Below, in pieces: positions 32,070-41,438 of a DNA stretch of 64,000 bases. Below the pieces are notes generated by a model that saw only the letters and a program-made list of their open reading frames with translations, searched no databases and was not told the origin of the DNA. Source of the stretch: Streptomyces sp. NBC_01016. GTDB taxonomy: Bacteria > Actinomycetota > Actinomycetes > Streptomycetales > Streptomycetaceae. Position 1 is the stretch's first letter; every line of letters begins with the position of its first letter. Made by a program: the position numbers and the translations under genes. The stretch spans positions 248,001 through 312,000 of the forward strand of contig NZ_JAPEOQ010000001.1 of assembly GCF_026341035.1 (NCBI RefSeq), written 5' to 3'.

Positions 32070-33077
32070 TCAGGCGGCCGTGGGCAGCAGCGCACTGCGC
32101 TCGTCCGTGGCCACATCGCCCGTTTCGCCCTCACGAACCGCTCGGCCGCCGAGGACATAGACGTACGCCAGGAAGGCCAGCTCTGCCGCGATGCCGATGG
32201 CGATGCGGGCCCAGGTCGGGAGGCCGGAAGGGGTGACGAAGCCTTCGATGGCCCCGGAGATGAAGAGGACCAGGGCCAGTCCGATGGCCATGCCGAGGGC
32301 CGCGCGGGCCTCTTCGGCCAGGGCTGTTCTGCGCGTACGGGGGCCCGGGTCGATCACGGTCCATCCGAGGCGGAGGCCGGTCCCGGCCGCTACGAAGACC
32401 GCGGTCAGTTCGAGCAAGCCGTGCGGGAGGATCAGCCCCAGGAAGGTGTCGAGGCGGCCGACGGAGGCCATCAGGCCGATGCCCACACCTACATTGAGCA
32501 TGTTCTGGAAGAGGATCCACAGGACCGGCAGGCCCAGGAAGACGCCCAGAACAAGGCACATGGCAGCGGCCTGAGCGTTGTTCGTCCAGACCTGGGCGGC
32601 GAACGACGCGGCCGGGTGGCTCGAGTAGTACGTCTCGTACTGCCCTCCGGGGCGGGTCATCTCGCGGAGCTCGGAGGGGGCTGCGATGGAGGCCTGGACA
32701 TCGGGGTGGGTGCCGATCCACCAGCCGATGAGGGCGGCTATCGCGGTCGACAGCAGCGCGGTGGGTACCCACCAGTGGCGCGCCCTGTAGACGGCTGCCG
32801 GGAAACCGTGGGTCAAGAAGTGCGTGACGTCGCGCCATGAAGCACGGCGGGTACCCGTCACCGCACTACGCGCGCGGGCCACGAGTTGGGTGAGGCGGCC
32901 GATCACCCGGGGGTCCGGTGCGCTCGACTGGATGAGCGAGAGGTGGGTGGCGGTGCGCTGGTACAGGGTCACCAGTTCGTCCGCCTCTGTGCCGGTGAGG
33001 CGGCGTCGACGGCGCAGCAGGGCGTCCAGTCGGTCCCACTCGGCCCGGTGGGCGGACACGAAGACGTCGAGGTCCAT
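32070..33077 (-). CDS. SpoIIM-family membrane protein
   Basis: 335 residues starting 'MDLDVFVSAHRAEWDRLDALLRR', the usual N-terminus of actinobacterial SpoIIM-like proteins. About six membrane segments lie between residues 105 and 315, with 'NNAQAAAMCLVLGVFLGLPVLW' and 'LPHGLLELTAVFVAAGTGLRLG', the family core. Bacillus SpoIIM works in engulfment peptidoglycan hydrolysis; in Streptomyces the role is not established. The ATG at 33077 was chosen over a longer frame because the conserved start is here. It is divergent from an RDD gene, a frequent partner. Confidence 0.88.
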   Translation of the reverse strand: MDLDVFVSAHRAEWDRLDALLRRRRRLTGTEADELVTLYQRTATHLSLIQSSAPDPRVIGRLTQLVARARSAVTGTRRASWRDVTHFLTHGFPAAVYRARHWWVPTALLSTAIAALIGWWIGTHPDVQASIAAPSELREMTRPGGQYETYYSSHPAASFAAQVWTNNAQAAAMCLVLGVFLGLPVLWILFQNMLNVGVGIGLMASVGRLDTFLGLILPHGLLELTAVFVAAGTGLRLGWTVIDPGPRTRRTALAEEARAALGMAIGLALVLFISGAIEGFVTPSGLPTWARIAIGIAAELAFLAYVYVLGGRAVREGETGDVATDERSALLPTAA

Positions 33078-33182
33078 CCGGTCTGCTGCTCCTCGCTTTC
33101 CGGCACCTGTACGGCGCGATGGTCCTTCAGCTTGGCAGACTGGCGGTTCCTGGGGCAGCTCGTTGAAGGGTGGGTGGCCGGC

Positions 33183-34178
33183 GTGAGTGAGCTGGTGACG
33201 GGTGAGGCGGTGGCGCTGGAGCTTCGGCCCGCGAAGCTGCCGAGTCGGGCGCTTGCGGTGCTCATCGATCTGGCGGTGGCGTTCGCCGTCTATATCGCGG
33301 TGACCATGGCCTTCGCGGCTGCGACCGCTTCGCTCGACGACGCGGCGGTCGCGGCCGTCGCGGTGGCGACGTTTCTGTTGGTGCTGGTCGGGATCCCGAT
33401 CGCCGTGGAGACGTTGAGCCATGGGCGGTCGCTGGGGAAGCTCGCGTGCGGGCTGCGCGTCGTGCGGGACGACGGTGGGCCGATCCGGTTCCGGCATGCG
33501 TTGGTGCGGGGGGCTGTCGGGGTCGTGGAGATCCTCATGACCTTCGGGGTCGTGGCGTGCATCGCTTCGCTCGTGTCCGCGCGGGGCCGGCGGGTCGGGG
33601 ACGTGTTCGCCGGGACCCTCGTCGTACGGGAAAGGGTGCCGACCGGGCAGTTGGCGGGCGTGCCGCCTCCCCCGCCGTGGCTGGTGGGAAGGTTCACCGA
33701 GCTGGATCTGTCGGCCGTGCCGGAGGGGCTGTGGCTCGCGGTGCGGCAGTACCTGACGCGGATGGGGCAGTTGGATCCGCAGGTGGGGTGGGGGATTGCC
33801 GAGCGGCTCGCGGATGAGCTCGCCGCGCACACGGGGGCGCCTGTGCCGAGTGATGTGCCGCCCGCCGCGTTCCTGGCGGCCGTGACGCACGAGCGGCAGT
33901 CGCGGGAGGCTCAGCGCGCGTTCGGAGCGAGCGCCGCCGCGGGTGGTCAGGCGGCTTCCGGCGTGGCTGGTGCGGCTCCCGGGCCGTACGGCGGATACCC
34001 GGAGGCCGCAGGGCCCGTGCCGCCCGCGACTCCCCTCGCTCCTCCTGTTCCTCCGGCCCCCGCAGCAGGCCCGGCCGGCTCCCCCGCGCAGCGCCCGGGC
34101 CCGACCCCGGCCGACAACCCCCCGGCGGGATCCGGGAGTTCGGACCGACCGGCTACCGGGTTCGTGCCGCCGGCCTGA
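33183..34178 (+). CDS. RDD-family membrane protein
   Basis: 331 residues from GTG at 33183; a GTG at 33174 is an alternative. The RDD domain (about 10-150) has 'LPSRALAVLIDLAVAFAVY', with the Arg and Asp of the family signature, and 'GRSLGKLACGLRVVRDDGGPIRFRHALVRG'. A cytoplasmic region ('RQYLTRMGQLDPQVGWGIAERLADELAAH') follows, then a Pro/Ala-rich disordered tail of about 90 residues. RDD proteins are often linked to solute or ion transport; function here is unknown. The SpoIIM-RDD divergent pair is conserved in actinobacteria. Confidence 0.88.
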   Translation: MSELVTGEAVALELRPAKLPSRALAVLIDLAVAFAVYIAVTMAFAAATASLDDAAVAAVAVATFLLVLVGIPIAVETLSHGRSLGKLACGLRVVRDDGGPIRFRHALVRGAVGVVEILMTFGVVACIASLVSARGRRVGDVFAGTLVVRERVPTGQLAGVPPPPPWLVGRFTELDLSAVPEGLWLAVRQYLTRMGQLDPQVGWGIAERLADELAAHTGAPVPSDVPPAAFLAAVTHERQSREAQRAFGASAAAGGQAASGVAGAAPGPYGGYPEAAGPVPPATPLAPPVPPAPAAGPAGSPAQRPGPTPADNPPAGSGSSDRPATGFVPPA

Positions 34179-34188
34179 GCGCGCGCCG

Positions 34189-34803
34189 TCAGCGGAACGC
34201 CGACGGCGGGGTCTCGAGGGCCTCCAGCTCGATGCCGGGGGCCGCGAGGACCACGTCGCCGCTGATGTGGACCGTCTGCTGCTCCCCCGTGTCCAGGGCT
34301 GTGACCTGGTATTCGTCCACGGTCAGAGGTCCGTTGTCAGTGGCGTGTGCTTCGCTGTTCAGCAAGGTCCAGGACTGGTCCAGAGTGCGCGGCGCAAGGA
34401 CGGGATCCGTCAGGGCGACGAGGCGGACGCGGGTCGGAGGGGAAGCGGGGGTGAGACCGAGCAGACGTGCGGTGGCGATGAGGAACGCGGGGGATGTTCC
34501 CGTGAACGCGTGCGCGGGGGCGTTTCCTTCGGTCGCGTGAGTGCCGGTGGGGTCGGTGCGGACCCATGTGACGCCGTCGATGGCGGCGCCTCTCACCTGC
34601 CAGCTCGCCGCATTCAGTTCGAGGCGGATGGGGCGGCCGAGTTCGTCGAGGGCGAGGTCGATCGAGCCGGCGTGGTCGCCGGAGGGGGTGGTCCGTTGCG
34701 CTACGTAGCGCCAGCCGGAAGGGCCGGGCGCGCACTGGAAGTGTTCTTCGCCGAGGGGGGTGTGATCGTGCAGATCGTGGAGCGAATAACGGCCGCGGGG
34801 CAT
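34189..34803 (-). CDS. Uncharacterised actinobacterial protein
   Basis: 204 residues from the ATG at 34803; an upstream start at 34884 would add 27 Arg-rich residues. No signal peptide or membrane segment. Predicted mainly beta: 'GSIDLALDELGRPIRLELN', 'WQVRGAAIDGVTWVRTDP', 'AHAFTGTSPAFLIATARLLGL', 'TVHISGDVVLAAPGIELEAL'. The alternating short strands resemble lipid- or sugar-binding beta-barrel families, but I do not recognise it securely. It converges on the RDD gene, with only 10 bp between them. Confidence 0.7.
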   Translation of the reverse strand: MPRGRYSLHDLHDHTPLGEEHFQCAPGPSGWRYVAQRTTPSGDHAGSIDLALDELGRPIRLELNAASWQVRGAAIDGVTWVRTDPTGTHATEGNAPAHAFTGTSPAFLIATARLLGLTPASPPTRVRLVALTDPVLAPRTLDQSWTLLNSEAHATDNGPLTVDEYQVTALDTGEQQTVHISGDVVLAAPGIELEALETPPSAFR

Positions 34804-34909
34804 GGCGTTCGTGGAGTCCTCTGTCTGGCCTGGTGACGGCCGCCGTCGGGTGCGGCGTCGGCGGTCGTCGAAGGACGTGTCCACCGTAGCCAGCGGTGTG
34901 CGCGGACAC

Positions 34910-34946
34910 GGGACAGGCCCCCGACACGGGGGTGCGGGGGCCTGTC
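34910..34946 (-). terminator. Terminator downstream of ahcY
   Basis: Perfect 13-bp stem GGACAGGCCCCCG (34910-34922) with CGGGGGCCTGTCC (34934-34946), 82 bp after the ahcY stop. Confidence 0.75.
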
Positions 34947-35028
34947 CTGCGAAGCGGTCAGCCGACGGGCGGCTGGTGCGCGGTGCCGAGTCGAGTGGTC
35001 AGGAGACGAGTGCTCGGCAGGCGCGTGC

Positions 35029-36492
35029 TCAGTAGCGGTAGTGGTCCGGCTTGTACGGGCCCTCGACCTCGACGCCGATGTACGAGGCCTGCTCCGGGCG
35101 GAGCGTCGTCAGCTTCACGCCGAGCGCGTCCAGGTGGAGGCGGGCGACCTTCTCGTCCAGGTGCTTGGGCAGCACGTACACGCCGGTCGGGTACTCGGAC
35201 TGCTTGGTGAAGAGCTCGATCTGGGCCAGCGTCTGGTCCGCGAACGAGTTGGACATCACGAAGGACGGGTGGCCCGTCGCGTTGCCCAGGTTCAGCAGGC
35301 GGCCCTCGGAGAGCACGATGAGGACCTTGCCGTCGGGGAACGTCCAGGTGTGGACCTGCGGCTTGACCTCGTCCTTGACGATGCCGTCGATCTTCGCCAG
35401 GCCGGCCATGTCGATCTCGTTGTCGAAGTGGCCGATGTTCCCGACGATCGCCTGGTGCTTCATCTTGGCCATGTCGCTGGCCATGATGATGTCCTTGTTG
35501 CCGGTCGTCGTGACGAAGATGTCGACCTTGTCGACGACCTCGTCGAGCGTCGCGACCTGGAAGCCGTCCATCGCCGCCTGCAGCGCGCAGATCGGGTCGA
35601 CCTCGGTGACGATGACGCGGGCGCCCTGGCCGCGCAGCGACTCCGCGCAGCCCTTGCCCACGTCGCCGTAGCCGCAGACGAGGGCGGTCTTGCCGCCGAT
35701 GAGGACGTCGGTGGCGCGGTTGATGCCGTCGATGAGCGAGTGGCGGCAGCCGTACTTGTTGTCGAACTTCGACTTGGTCACGGCGTCGTTCACGTTGATC
35801 GCCGGGAACAGGAGGTCGCCGTCGCGCTGCATCTCGTACAGGCGGTGGACGCCGGTCGTGGTCTCCTCGGTGACGCCGCGGATCTCGGAGGAGAGCTGGG
35901 TCCACTTCTGTGAACCGTTCGAGATCGTGCGGTTCAGGAGCTGGAGGATGACGCGGTGCTCGTCGGACTCGGCGGTGTCGACCGAGGGGACCTTGCCGTC
36001 CTTCTCGTACTCGACGCCCTTGTGGACGAGGAGCGTGGCGTCACCACCGTCGTCGAGGATCATGTTCGGGCCGCCGGTGGGGGTGTTCGGCCAGGTCAGA
36101 GCCTGCTCCGTGCACCACCAGTACTCCTCCAGCGTCTCGCCCTTCCAGGCGAAGACCGGGATGCCCTGGGGGTTGTCCGGCGTGCCGTTCGGGCCGACGG
36201 CGATGGCCGCGGCGGCGTGGTCCTGCGTGGAGAAGATGTTGCAGGAGGCCCAGCGGACCTCGGCGCCGAGCGCGACGAGGGTCTCGATGAGGACGGCCGT
36301 CTGGACCGTCATGTGGAGGGAGCCGGTGACGCGGGCACCCGCGAGGGGCTGGGCGTCGGCGTACTCCTTGCGGATCGCCATGAGGCCGGGCATCTCGTGC
36401 TCGGCGAGGGTGATCTCCTTGCGGCCGAAGGCGGCGAGGGAGAGGTCGGCGACCTTGAAGTCCTGGTCCTGTCGGTTGGCGACAGAAGTCAT
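35029..36492 (-). CDS. ahcY: Adenosylhomocysteinase (S-adenosyl-L-homocysteine hydrolase)
   Basis: 487 residues, the long form with the insertion seen in many bacteria. It hydrolyses S-adenosylhomocysteine to adenosine and homocysteine, clearing the product inhibitor of methyltransferases. Visible signatures are '[16 protein letters not shown]', '[16 protein letters not shown]', the NAD-binding loop '[21 protein letters not shown]', 'TTTGNKDII' and the C-terminal 'KPDHYRY'. The ATG at 36492 has GAGGAG 10 nt upstream. It is monocistronic, bounded by a terminator and a 447-bp divergent region. Confidence 0.97.
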   Translation of the reverse strand: MTSVANRQDQDFKVADLSLAAFGRKEITLAEHEMPGLMAIRKEYADAQPLAGARVTGSLHMTVQTAVLIETLVALGAEVRWASCNIFSTQDHAAAAIAVGPNGTPDNPQGIPVFAWKGETLEEYWWCTEQALTWPNTPTGGPNMILDDGGDATLLVHKGVEYEKDGKVPSVDTAESDEHRVILQLLNRTISNGSQKWTQLSSEIRGVTEETTTGVHRLYEMQRDGDLLFPAINVNDAVTKSKFDNKYGCRHSLIDGINRATDVLIGGKTALVCGYGDVGKGCAESLRGQGARVIVTEVDPICALQAAMDGFQVATLDEVVDKVDIFVTTTGNKDIIMASDMAKMKHQAIVGNIGHFDNEIDMAGLAKIDGIVKDEVKPQVHTWTFPDGKVLIVLSEGRLLNLGNATGHPSFVMSNSFADQTLAQIELFTKQSEYPTGVYVLPKHLDEKVARLHLDALGVKLTTLRPEQASYIGVEVEGPYKPDHYRY

Positions 36493-36939
36493 AAGTGAGC
36501 TGCTCCTCGGTGCTGTTGCAGTCGGTCGAGGTGGGCTGACGCGCCTGTCCACGGTATGGGCATGCGCGCATGGAGCTGACCTGCGGCGTCCTGGGACACA
36601 AGTGTCCCCTGGCGCTCGCAGCGCAGTCCGTCGGAGGCCCTCTCTCCCTCGGCCGACCCGGCGTACGGGCCGCCCGACCGCCATCAGCAGCGACGTCTGG
36701 CTCGGTACAAAGCTACACCGATCGGCCCAGCCGAACCCACCCCGCCTCTCGATCCGGTCGGGCGCGTTCCGGACCGGGCCTCCTGGGAGGGATGGGCGAG
36801 GAATAAATAGGGAGACATGACGACGGACTGCTGGATCAGGGACCTTTGAACTGTCGACTCTGTGCGTATGTGTTGCACCATGCTGGGAGAGCGGCAAAGA
36901 TTTGCGCGCTCTTGCACGGAACGCTTGAAGGAGAGCCAC
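36493..36939. promoter_or_regulatory. Divergent control region of ahcY and the PTS gene, with two palindromes
   Basis: No gene in 447 bp. Two dyads lie on the ahcY side: CATGCGCGCATG (36561-36572, perfect 12-bp palindrome) and GGGACACAAGTGTCCC (36593-36608, 7-bp arms). On the PTS side a weak plus-strand promoter candidate is TTGCAC (36873-36878), 17 nt, AAAGAT (36896-36901). The regulator that would bind the dyads is unknown. Confidence 0.4.
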
Positions 36940-39081
36940 GTGACCAGTCCGGCCGACCCCCACGCGGGCGGAGGGGCCGTCGAGCAGCAGAAGAAGTTGA
37001 AGCTGCTCGCGGTGACCGCATGTCCGACCGGCATCGCGCACACCTACATGGCGGCGGAGAAGCTGCAGCAGGCAGCGGATGCCGCAGGTATCGACATGAA
37101 GGTGGAGACGCAAGGGTCCATCGGGGCCGAGAACGTCCTGACCGACAACGATGTCAAAGCCGCCGACGGCATCATCATCGCCGCCGACAAGGACGTCGAC
37201 CGCGCCCGGTTCGCCGGTAAGCGGGTGCTGTCGGTCGGCGTGTCGGAGGGCATCAGCCACCCCGAGCAGCTGATCGAGCGAGTGCAGAGCGCGCCCGTGG
37301 CCGGCTCGGAGGGCGGTGGTGCGCAAGAGGCCGCGGCGTCCGGCGGCAAGGAGCGCAGCGCGGCGTACAAGGCGCTGATGAACGGCGTCAGCTTCATGAT
37401 CCCGTTCGTCGTCGTCGGCGGTCTGCTGATCGCCGTCTCGCTGGCGATCGGCGGTCACGCGACGCCCGACGGCATCCAGATCCCCAAGGACACGTTCTGG
37501 TTCAACGTCAACGCGCTCGGCACGCTCGGCTTCAAGCTGATGCTGCCGATCTTCTCCGGCTATATCGCCTACGCGCTCGGTGACCGGCCCGCGCTCGTGC
37601 CGGGCATGATCGGTGGCTTCCTCGCCGCCGACGCCAGCATCTACGGCTCCGACGCCAACGCCGGCTTCCTCGGCGCCATCGTGACCGGTTTCCTCGCGGG
37701 CTACATCGTCATCGCGATCAGGAAGATCAAGGTCCCGAAGGCCATCCAGCCGATCATGCCGATCATCGTGGTCCCGATCGCGTCCACGCTGGCCGTCGGT
37801 CTCGCCTTCATCTACATCCTCGGCGGGCCGATCTCCTGGGTGTTCACGCACCTCACCGACTTCCTCGGCGGGATGACCGGGTCGAGCGCGGTGCTGCTCG
37901 GTGCGCTCATCGGTCTGATGATCGCGTTCGACATGGGCGGCCCGGTCAACAAGACCGCGTTCCTGTTCGCCGTCGGGCTGATCGGGACGAACAACGCCGT
38001 CATGGGTATGGCCGCCGCGGCCATCCCGGTCATGCCGCTCGGCCAGGGCCTGGCCACGATGATCCGCCGCAAGCTCTACACGGACGCGGAACGCGAGGCA
38101 GGTATCGCGGCGCTGTTCATGGGCTGTTTCGGCATCTCCGAAGGTGCCATCCCGTTCGCGGCGGCACGTCCGGCGCAGGTCATCCCGGCGAACATGCTGG
38201 GTGGCGCGGTCGCCGGTGCGATCGCCGGTATCGCCGGGGTCGAGGACTCCGTGCCGCACGGCGGTCCGATCGTCGCGGTGTTCGGCGCGATCAGCGGGCT
38301 TGCCTGGTTCTTCATCGCGATCGTCGCGGGCACCGTGATCACCGCCGTGACGACGAACGCGCTCGTCGGCGTGAGCAACCGGCGTGCCGCCGCCAAGCAG
38401 GCCGCGGCCGACTCCGCGAAGCCTGCTGAGGCCGTCGCGGCCGGTGCCACTCCGGCCGTCGCCGCCGAGAGCGCGCCGGAGCCGGCCCACGCCACGGCGT
38501 CGGTCGCCTCCGCGTCCGCTTCCGCCTCGCTCCAGGCGGCCACGGCGAGTGCCACCGCCTCCGGCGCCGCCGAGGCCGAGGAGGCCGATGAGGCGCACGC
38601 CGCGGCGGACGAGGCCGCAGAGCCCGAGGTCCTCTCCGGCTACCTCACCGACCGGACCGTCAAGGTGCAGCTGGACGCGCAGGACAAGGAAGCGGCCATC
38701 CGGGAGATGGCGGGCCTCGCCGCCGGTACCGGCAAGGTCGCCGACATGGAAGAGCTCGTACAGACCGCGCTGCGGCGCGAGGAGCAGGGCACGACCGGGC
38801 TCGGCGAGGAGATCGCCATCCCGCACGCCAAGACGGACGCGGTGACCGCTCCGGTCGTCTGCTTCGCGCGGTCCGACGAGGGCATCGAGTGGGGTTCGCT
38901 CGACGGCACGAAGGCCAGGCTCGTCTTCATGATCTCGGTGCCGGAGGCCGCCGCGGGCGACGAGCACCTGCGGATCCTGGCGCTGCTCTCGCGGAAGCTG
39001 ATGGACACGGACTTCCGGGCGCGGCTGCAGGCGGCGCCGGACGAGGCCGCGATCCTGCGGGTGCTGGCAGAGGTTCAGTAA
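36940..39081 (+). CDS. fruA: PTS fructose-family permease, EIIB-EIIC-EIIA fusion
   Basis: 713 residues from GTG at 36940 with AAGGAG upstream. EIIB (18-118) carries the phospho-cysteine Cys28 in '[17 protein letters not shown]'. The EIIC membrane domain (140-480) has '[14 protein letters not shown]', '[12 protein letters not shown]' and '[14 protein letters not shown]'. An Ala/Glu-rich linker spans 481-562. The EIIA domain (563-713) has phospho-His629 in '[12 protein letters not shown]'. It imports a hexose, probably fructose, with phosphorylation from HPr. Unlike the standard fru operon there is no fruK (1-phosphofructokinase) or fruR here; manA lies 1.1 kb away. Symbol by domain type only; sugar specificity unproven. 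Confidence 0.9.
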   Translation: MTSPADPHAGGGAVEQQKKLKLLAVTACPTGIAHTYMAAEKLQQAADAAGIDMKVETQGSIGAENVLTDNDVKAADGIIIAADKDVDRARFAGKRVLSVGVSEGISHPEQLIERVQSAPVAGSEGGGAQEAAASGGKERSAAYKALMNGVSFMIPFVVVGGLLIAVSLAIGGHATPDGIQIPKDTFWFNVNALGTLGFKLMLPIFSGYIAYALGDRPALVPGMIGGFLAADASIYGSDANAGFLGAIVTGFLAGYIVIAIRKIKVPKAIQPIMPIIVVPIASTLAVGLAFIYILGGPISWVFTHLTDFLGGMTGSSAVLLGALIGLMIAFDMGGPVNKTAFLFAVGLIGTNNAVMGMAAAAIPVMPLGQGLATMIRRKLYTDAEREAGIAALFMGCFGISEGAIPFAAARPAQVIPANMLGGAVAGAIAGIAGVEDSVPHGGPIVAVFGAISGLAWFFIAIVAGTVITAVTTNALVGVSNRRAAAKQAAADSAKPAEAVAAGATPAVAAESAPEPAHATASVASASASASLQAATASATASGAAEAEEADEAHAAADEAAEPEVLSGYLTDRTVKVQLDAQDKEAAIREMAGLAAGTGKVADMEELVQTALRREEQGTTGLGEEIAIPHAKTDAVTAPVVCFARSDEGIEWGSLDGTKARLVFMISVPEAAAGDEHLRILALLSRKLMDTDFRARLQAAPDEAAILRVLAEVQ

Positions 39082-39095
39082 CCGAACCAGGTGTC

Positions 39096-39144
39096 TACGT
39101 AGATGGGGCCCAGCCGAGATTCTCGGCTGGGCCCCATCTACGTA
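39096..39144 (+). terminator. Very long perfect hairpin after the PTS gene
   Basis: 24-bp perfect arms (39096-39119 and 39121-39144, starting TACGTAGATGGGGCCCAGCC) around a 1-nt centre, 14 bp after the PTS stop and 9 bp before the convergent transporter gene. It can act on both strands. Confidence 0.85.
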
Positions 39145-39153
39145 AGGAAGTGC

Positions 39154-40131
39154 TCAGTGCTCCGGCGTCTGCGTCGGGCCGCCCGGGCTGGCCTCCCGGT
39201 CGGAGCCCTTCGCGGCCTCGGACTCGCTGTAGATGTCGGGCTCGAGGTAGATGACGCGGGCGATCGGGACGGCGGCGCGGATGCGGGCCTCGGCTTCGTT
39301 TATGGCGCGGGCCACCTCGGCGGCCGTGTCGTCGTGCTGGACGGCGACCTTCGCGGCGACGAGGAGCTCCTCGGGGCCGAGGTGGAGCGTGCGCATGTGG
39401 ATCAGGCCGGTGACGGTCTCGCCATCGACGACGGCCTGCTCGATCTTCGCGACCTCCTCCGCGCCGGCGGCCTCGCCGAGCAGCAGCGACTTGGTCTCCA
39501 GGGCGAGGACGATCGCGATGACGATCAGCAGGATGCCGATGCAGAGGGTGCCGATGCCGTCCCAGACGGCGTCGCCGGTGGCGAGGGTCAGGCCGACGCC
39601 GAACAGCGCGAGGACCAGACCGATGAGCGCGCCGAAGTCCTCCAGGAGGACGACCGGCAGCTCAGGGGCCTTGGCGCGCTTGATGAACTGGCCCCAAGTG
39701 AGCTTGCCGCGCAGCGCGTTGGACTCCTTGATGGCCGTACGGAAGGAGAAGCCCTCGGCGATGATCGCGAAGACGAGCACGCCGACCGGCCAGTACCAGT
39801 GCTCCAGATCGTGCGGGTGGCTGATCTTTTCGTAGCCCTCGTAGACGGCGAACATGCCACCTACGGAGAAGAGGACGATCGACACCAAGAAGGCGTAGAT
39901 GTAACGCTCGCGTCCGTACCCGAAGGGGTGTTGCGGAGTCGCCTCTCGCTGGGCCTTCTTGCCGCCGATCAGCAGCAGGAACTGGTTGCCCGAGTCCGCG
40001 AGCGAGTGGACTGCCTCGGCGAGCATCGACGAGGAGCCACTGAAGAGGAACGCCACGAATTTCGCTACCGCGATCGCTAGGTTGGCGGCCAGCGCCGCCA
40101 CGATCGCCTTGGCTCCGCCTGAAGCACTCAT
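39154..40131 (-). CDS. Cation diffusion facilitator family transporter
   Basis: 325 residues with about six membrane segments. TM2 has the metal-site motif HxxxD ('AEAVHSLADSGNQ', His42 and Asp46). The second half of the site is in TM5 as 'VVLLEDFGALIG' (Glu164, Asp165), a variant seen in the ZnT9-like branch. A cytoplasmic C-terminal domain (about 220-300) follows. It probably exports zinc or another divalent cation using the proton gradient; the metal is not predictable. It converges on the PTS gene and lies upstream-adjacent to manA, which is read in the same direction with an 85-bp gap. Confidence 0.9.
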   Translation of the reverse strand: MSASGGAKAIVAALAANLAIAVAKFVAFLFSGSSSMLAEAVHSLADSGNQFLLLIGGKKAQREATPQHPFGYGRERYIYAFLVSIVLFSVGGMFAVYEGYEKISHPHDLEHWYWPVGVLVFAIIAEGFSFRTAIKESNALRGKLTWGQFIKRAKAPELPVVLLEDFGALIGLVLALFGVGLTLATGDAVWDGIGTLCIGILLIVIAIVLALETKSLLLGEAAGAEEVAKIEQAVVDGETVTGLIHMRTLHLGPEELLVAAKVAVQHDDTAAEVARAINEAEARIRAAVPIARVIYLEPDIYSESEAAKGSDREASPGGPTQTPEH

Positions 40132-40216
40132 GTCGTTCCTGGTGTCCTTTCGAGGTTCTACGTACGTCCCGTGCGCGGTGGGTCATTGTTGCAGCACGGG
40201 ACGTCGCAGGTGCCTC

Positions 40217-41368
40217 TCAGGCCACCACGGTCGCACGGAAAACCGTGCCGGATCCGGACACATTCACCTTTTCACCCGCCGGAACGAAGGCCGACTCGCC
40301 GGGCGCGAGCGCGAGCTCGCCGGCCCGGACGGTGCCTGCCGTGCACAGCAGGACCTGCGGCGTCGCGGCCGTCAGGTCGTGGTCCGCGCCGCCCTCGGGC
40401 AGGACGAAGCGCGAGAGGCGGAACTCGTCGATGGGGGTGTCGTAGACCTCTTCGCCCTCCGGAGACGCCTCGGGGCGCAGCACGCCGGGGTCGGTGGCCT
40501 CGAAGCGGACGATGCGCAGCAGCTCCGGCACGTCGACGTGCTTGGGGGTGAGTCCGCAGCGCAGCACGTTGTCCGAGTTGGCCATGATCTCGACGCCGAG
40601 GCCGTTGAGGTAGGCGTGCGGGACGCCGGCGCCGAGGAACAGGGCCTCGCCGGGCTGCAGTTGGACGTAGTTGAGCAGCATCGCCGCGATGACGCCCGGG
40701 TCGCCGGGGTAGTGGTGGGCGATGCCCGCGTACGGCTCGTAGGCGCCGCCGATGCGCTGGGCGGCGGCCGTGGCGTCGGCGACGGTCCGCTCCATCTCCC
40801 CCGGATCGGCGCTCAGTACGGCGGTGAGGACCTCGCGTAGCGCCGCCTCCTCGGGGTGGGCGCGCAGCAGATCGGCGTACGGCTTGAGGCTGTCGACGCC
40901 GAGGCCTTCGAGGAGCTGGGCGGCTTCCTCGGGCGCACGGAAGCCGCACAGGCCGTCGAACGGCGTGAGCGCGCAGATCAGTTCGGGCTTGTGGTTGGCG
41001 TCCTTGTAGTTGCGGTGCGGGGCATCGATCGGGACGCCGCGCCGCTCCTCGTCCTCGTAACCCTCCTTCGCCTGCTGGAGGTTGGGGTGCACCTGGAGGG
41101 AGAGGGGCGCGCCCGCGGCGAGCAGCTTGAGGAGGAACGGGAGGCGGGGGCCGAACTTTTCGACGGCGGCGTCGCCCAGTTCGTCGGCCGGGTGCGCGTC
41201 GATGACCTCGTTCAGCGGGCCGCGCTCGGTACGCGAGGGGGCGCCCGGGTGCGCGCCCATCCACATCTCCGCCTGCGGTTCACCGGTCGGGCTTACGCCG
41301 ATGAGCTGCGGGATGGCGGTGGTGGAGCCCCAGGCGTAGGGGCGGATGGTGTTGGTGAGGCGGTCCAT
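40217..41368 (-). CDS. manA: Mannose-6-phosphate isomerase, type I
   Basis: 383 residues. Interconverts fructose-6-phosphate and mannose-6-phosphate, the entry to GDP-mannose. Zinc ligands are visible: Gln92 and His94 in 'SLQVHP', Glu129 in 'NHKPELI', and the His in 'GAGVPHAYLNG'. 'NGLGVEIMANSDNVLR' is the family signature. It lies in a minus-strand group manB, Trm112-like, SIS protein, manA, matching the actinobacterial mannose-activation cluster. Confidence 0.95.
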   Translation of the reverse strand: MDRLTNTIRPYAWGSTTAIPQLIGVSPTGEPQAEMWMGAHPGAPSRTERGPLNEVIDAHPADELGDAAVEKFGPRLPFLLKLLAAGAPLSLQVHPNLQQAKEGYEDEERRGVPIDAPHRNYKDANHKPELICALTPFDGLCGFRAPEEAAQLLEGLGVDSLKPYADLLRAHPEEAALREVLTAVLSADPGEMERTVADATAAAQRIGGAYEPYAGIAHHYPGDPGVIAAMLLNYVQLQPGEALFLGAGVPHAYLNGLGVEIMANSDNVLRCGLTPKHVDVPELLRIVRFEATDPGVLRPEASPEGEEVYDTPIDEFRLSRFVLPEGGADHDLTAATPQVLLCTAGTVRAGELALAPGESAFVPAGEKVNVSGSGTVFRATVVA

Positions 41369-41438
41369 GAGGCTTTCTTTCGATACGCGGTCCGGGCGGA
41401 CGACAAGGATTTTTCTGAAGCTGATTGTTCTGAAGCTG

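Noticed and set aside
33078..33890. Long upstream extension of the SpoIIM-like frame
   Set aside because: It runs through the divergent RDD gene; the family N-terminus is at 33077.
36478..36520. Possible SAH riboswitch before ahcY, suggested by CCGAGGAGC near the start codon
   Set aside because: The conserved order and pairing partners of the riboswitch core are missing; the GAGGAG is better explained as the ribosome binding site.
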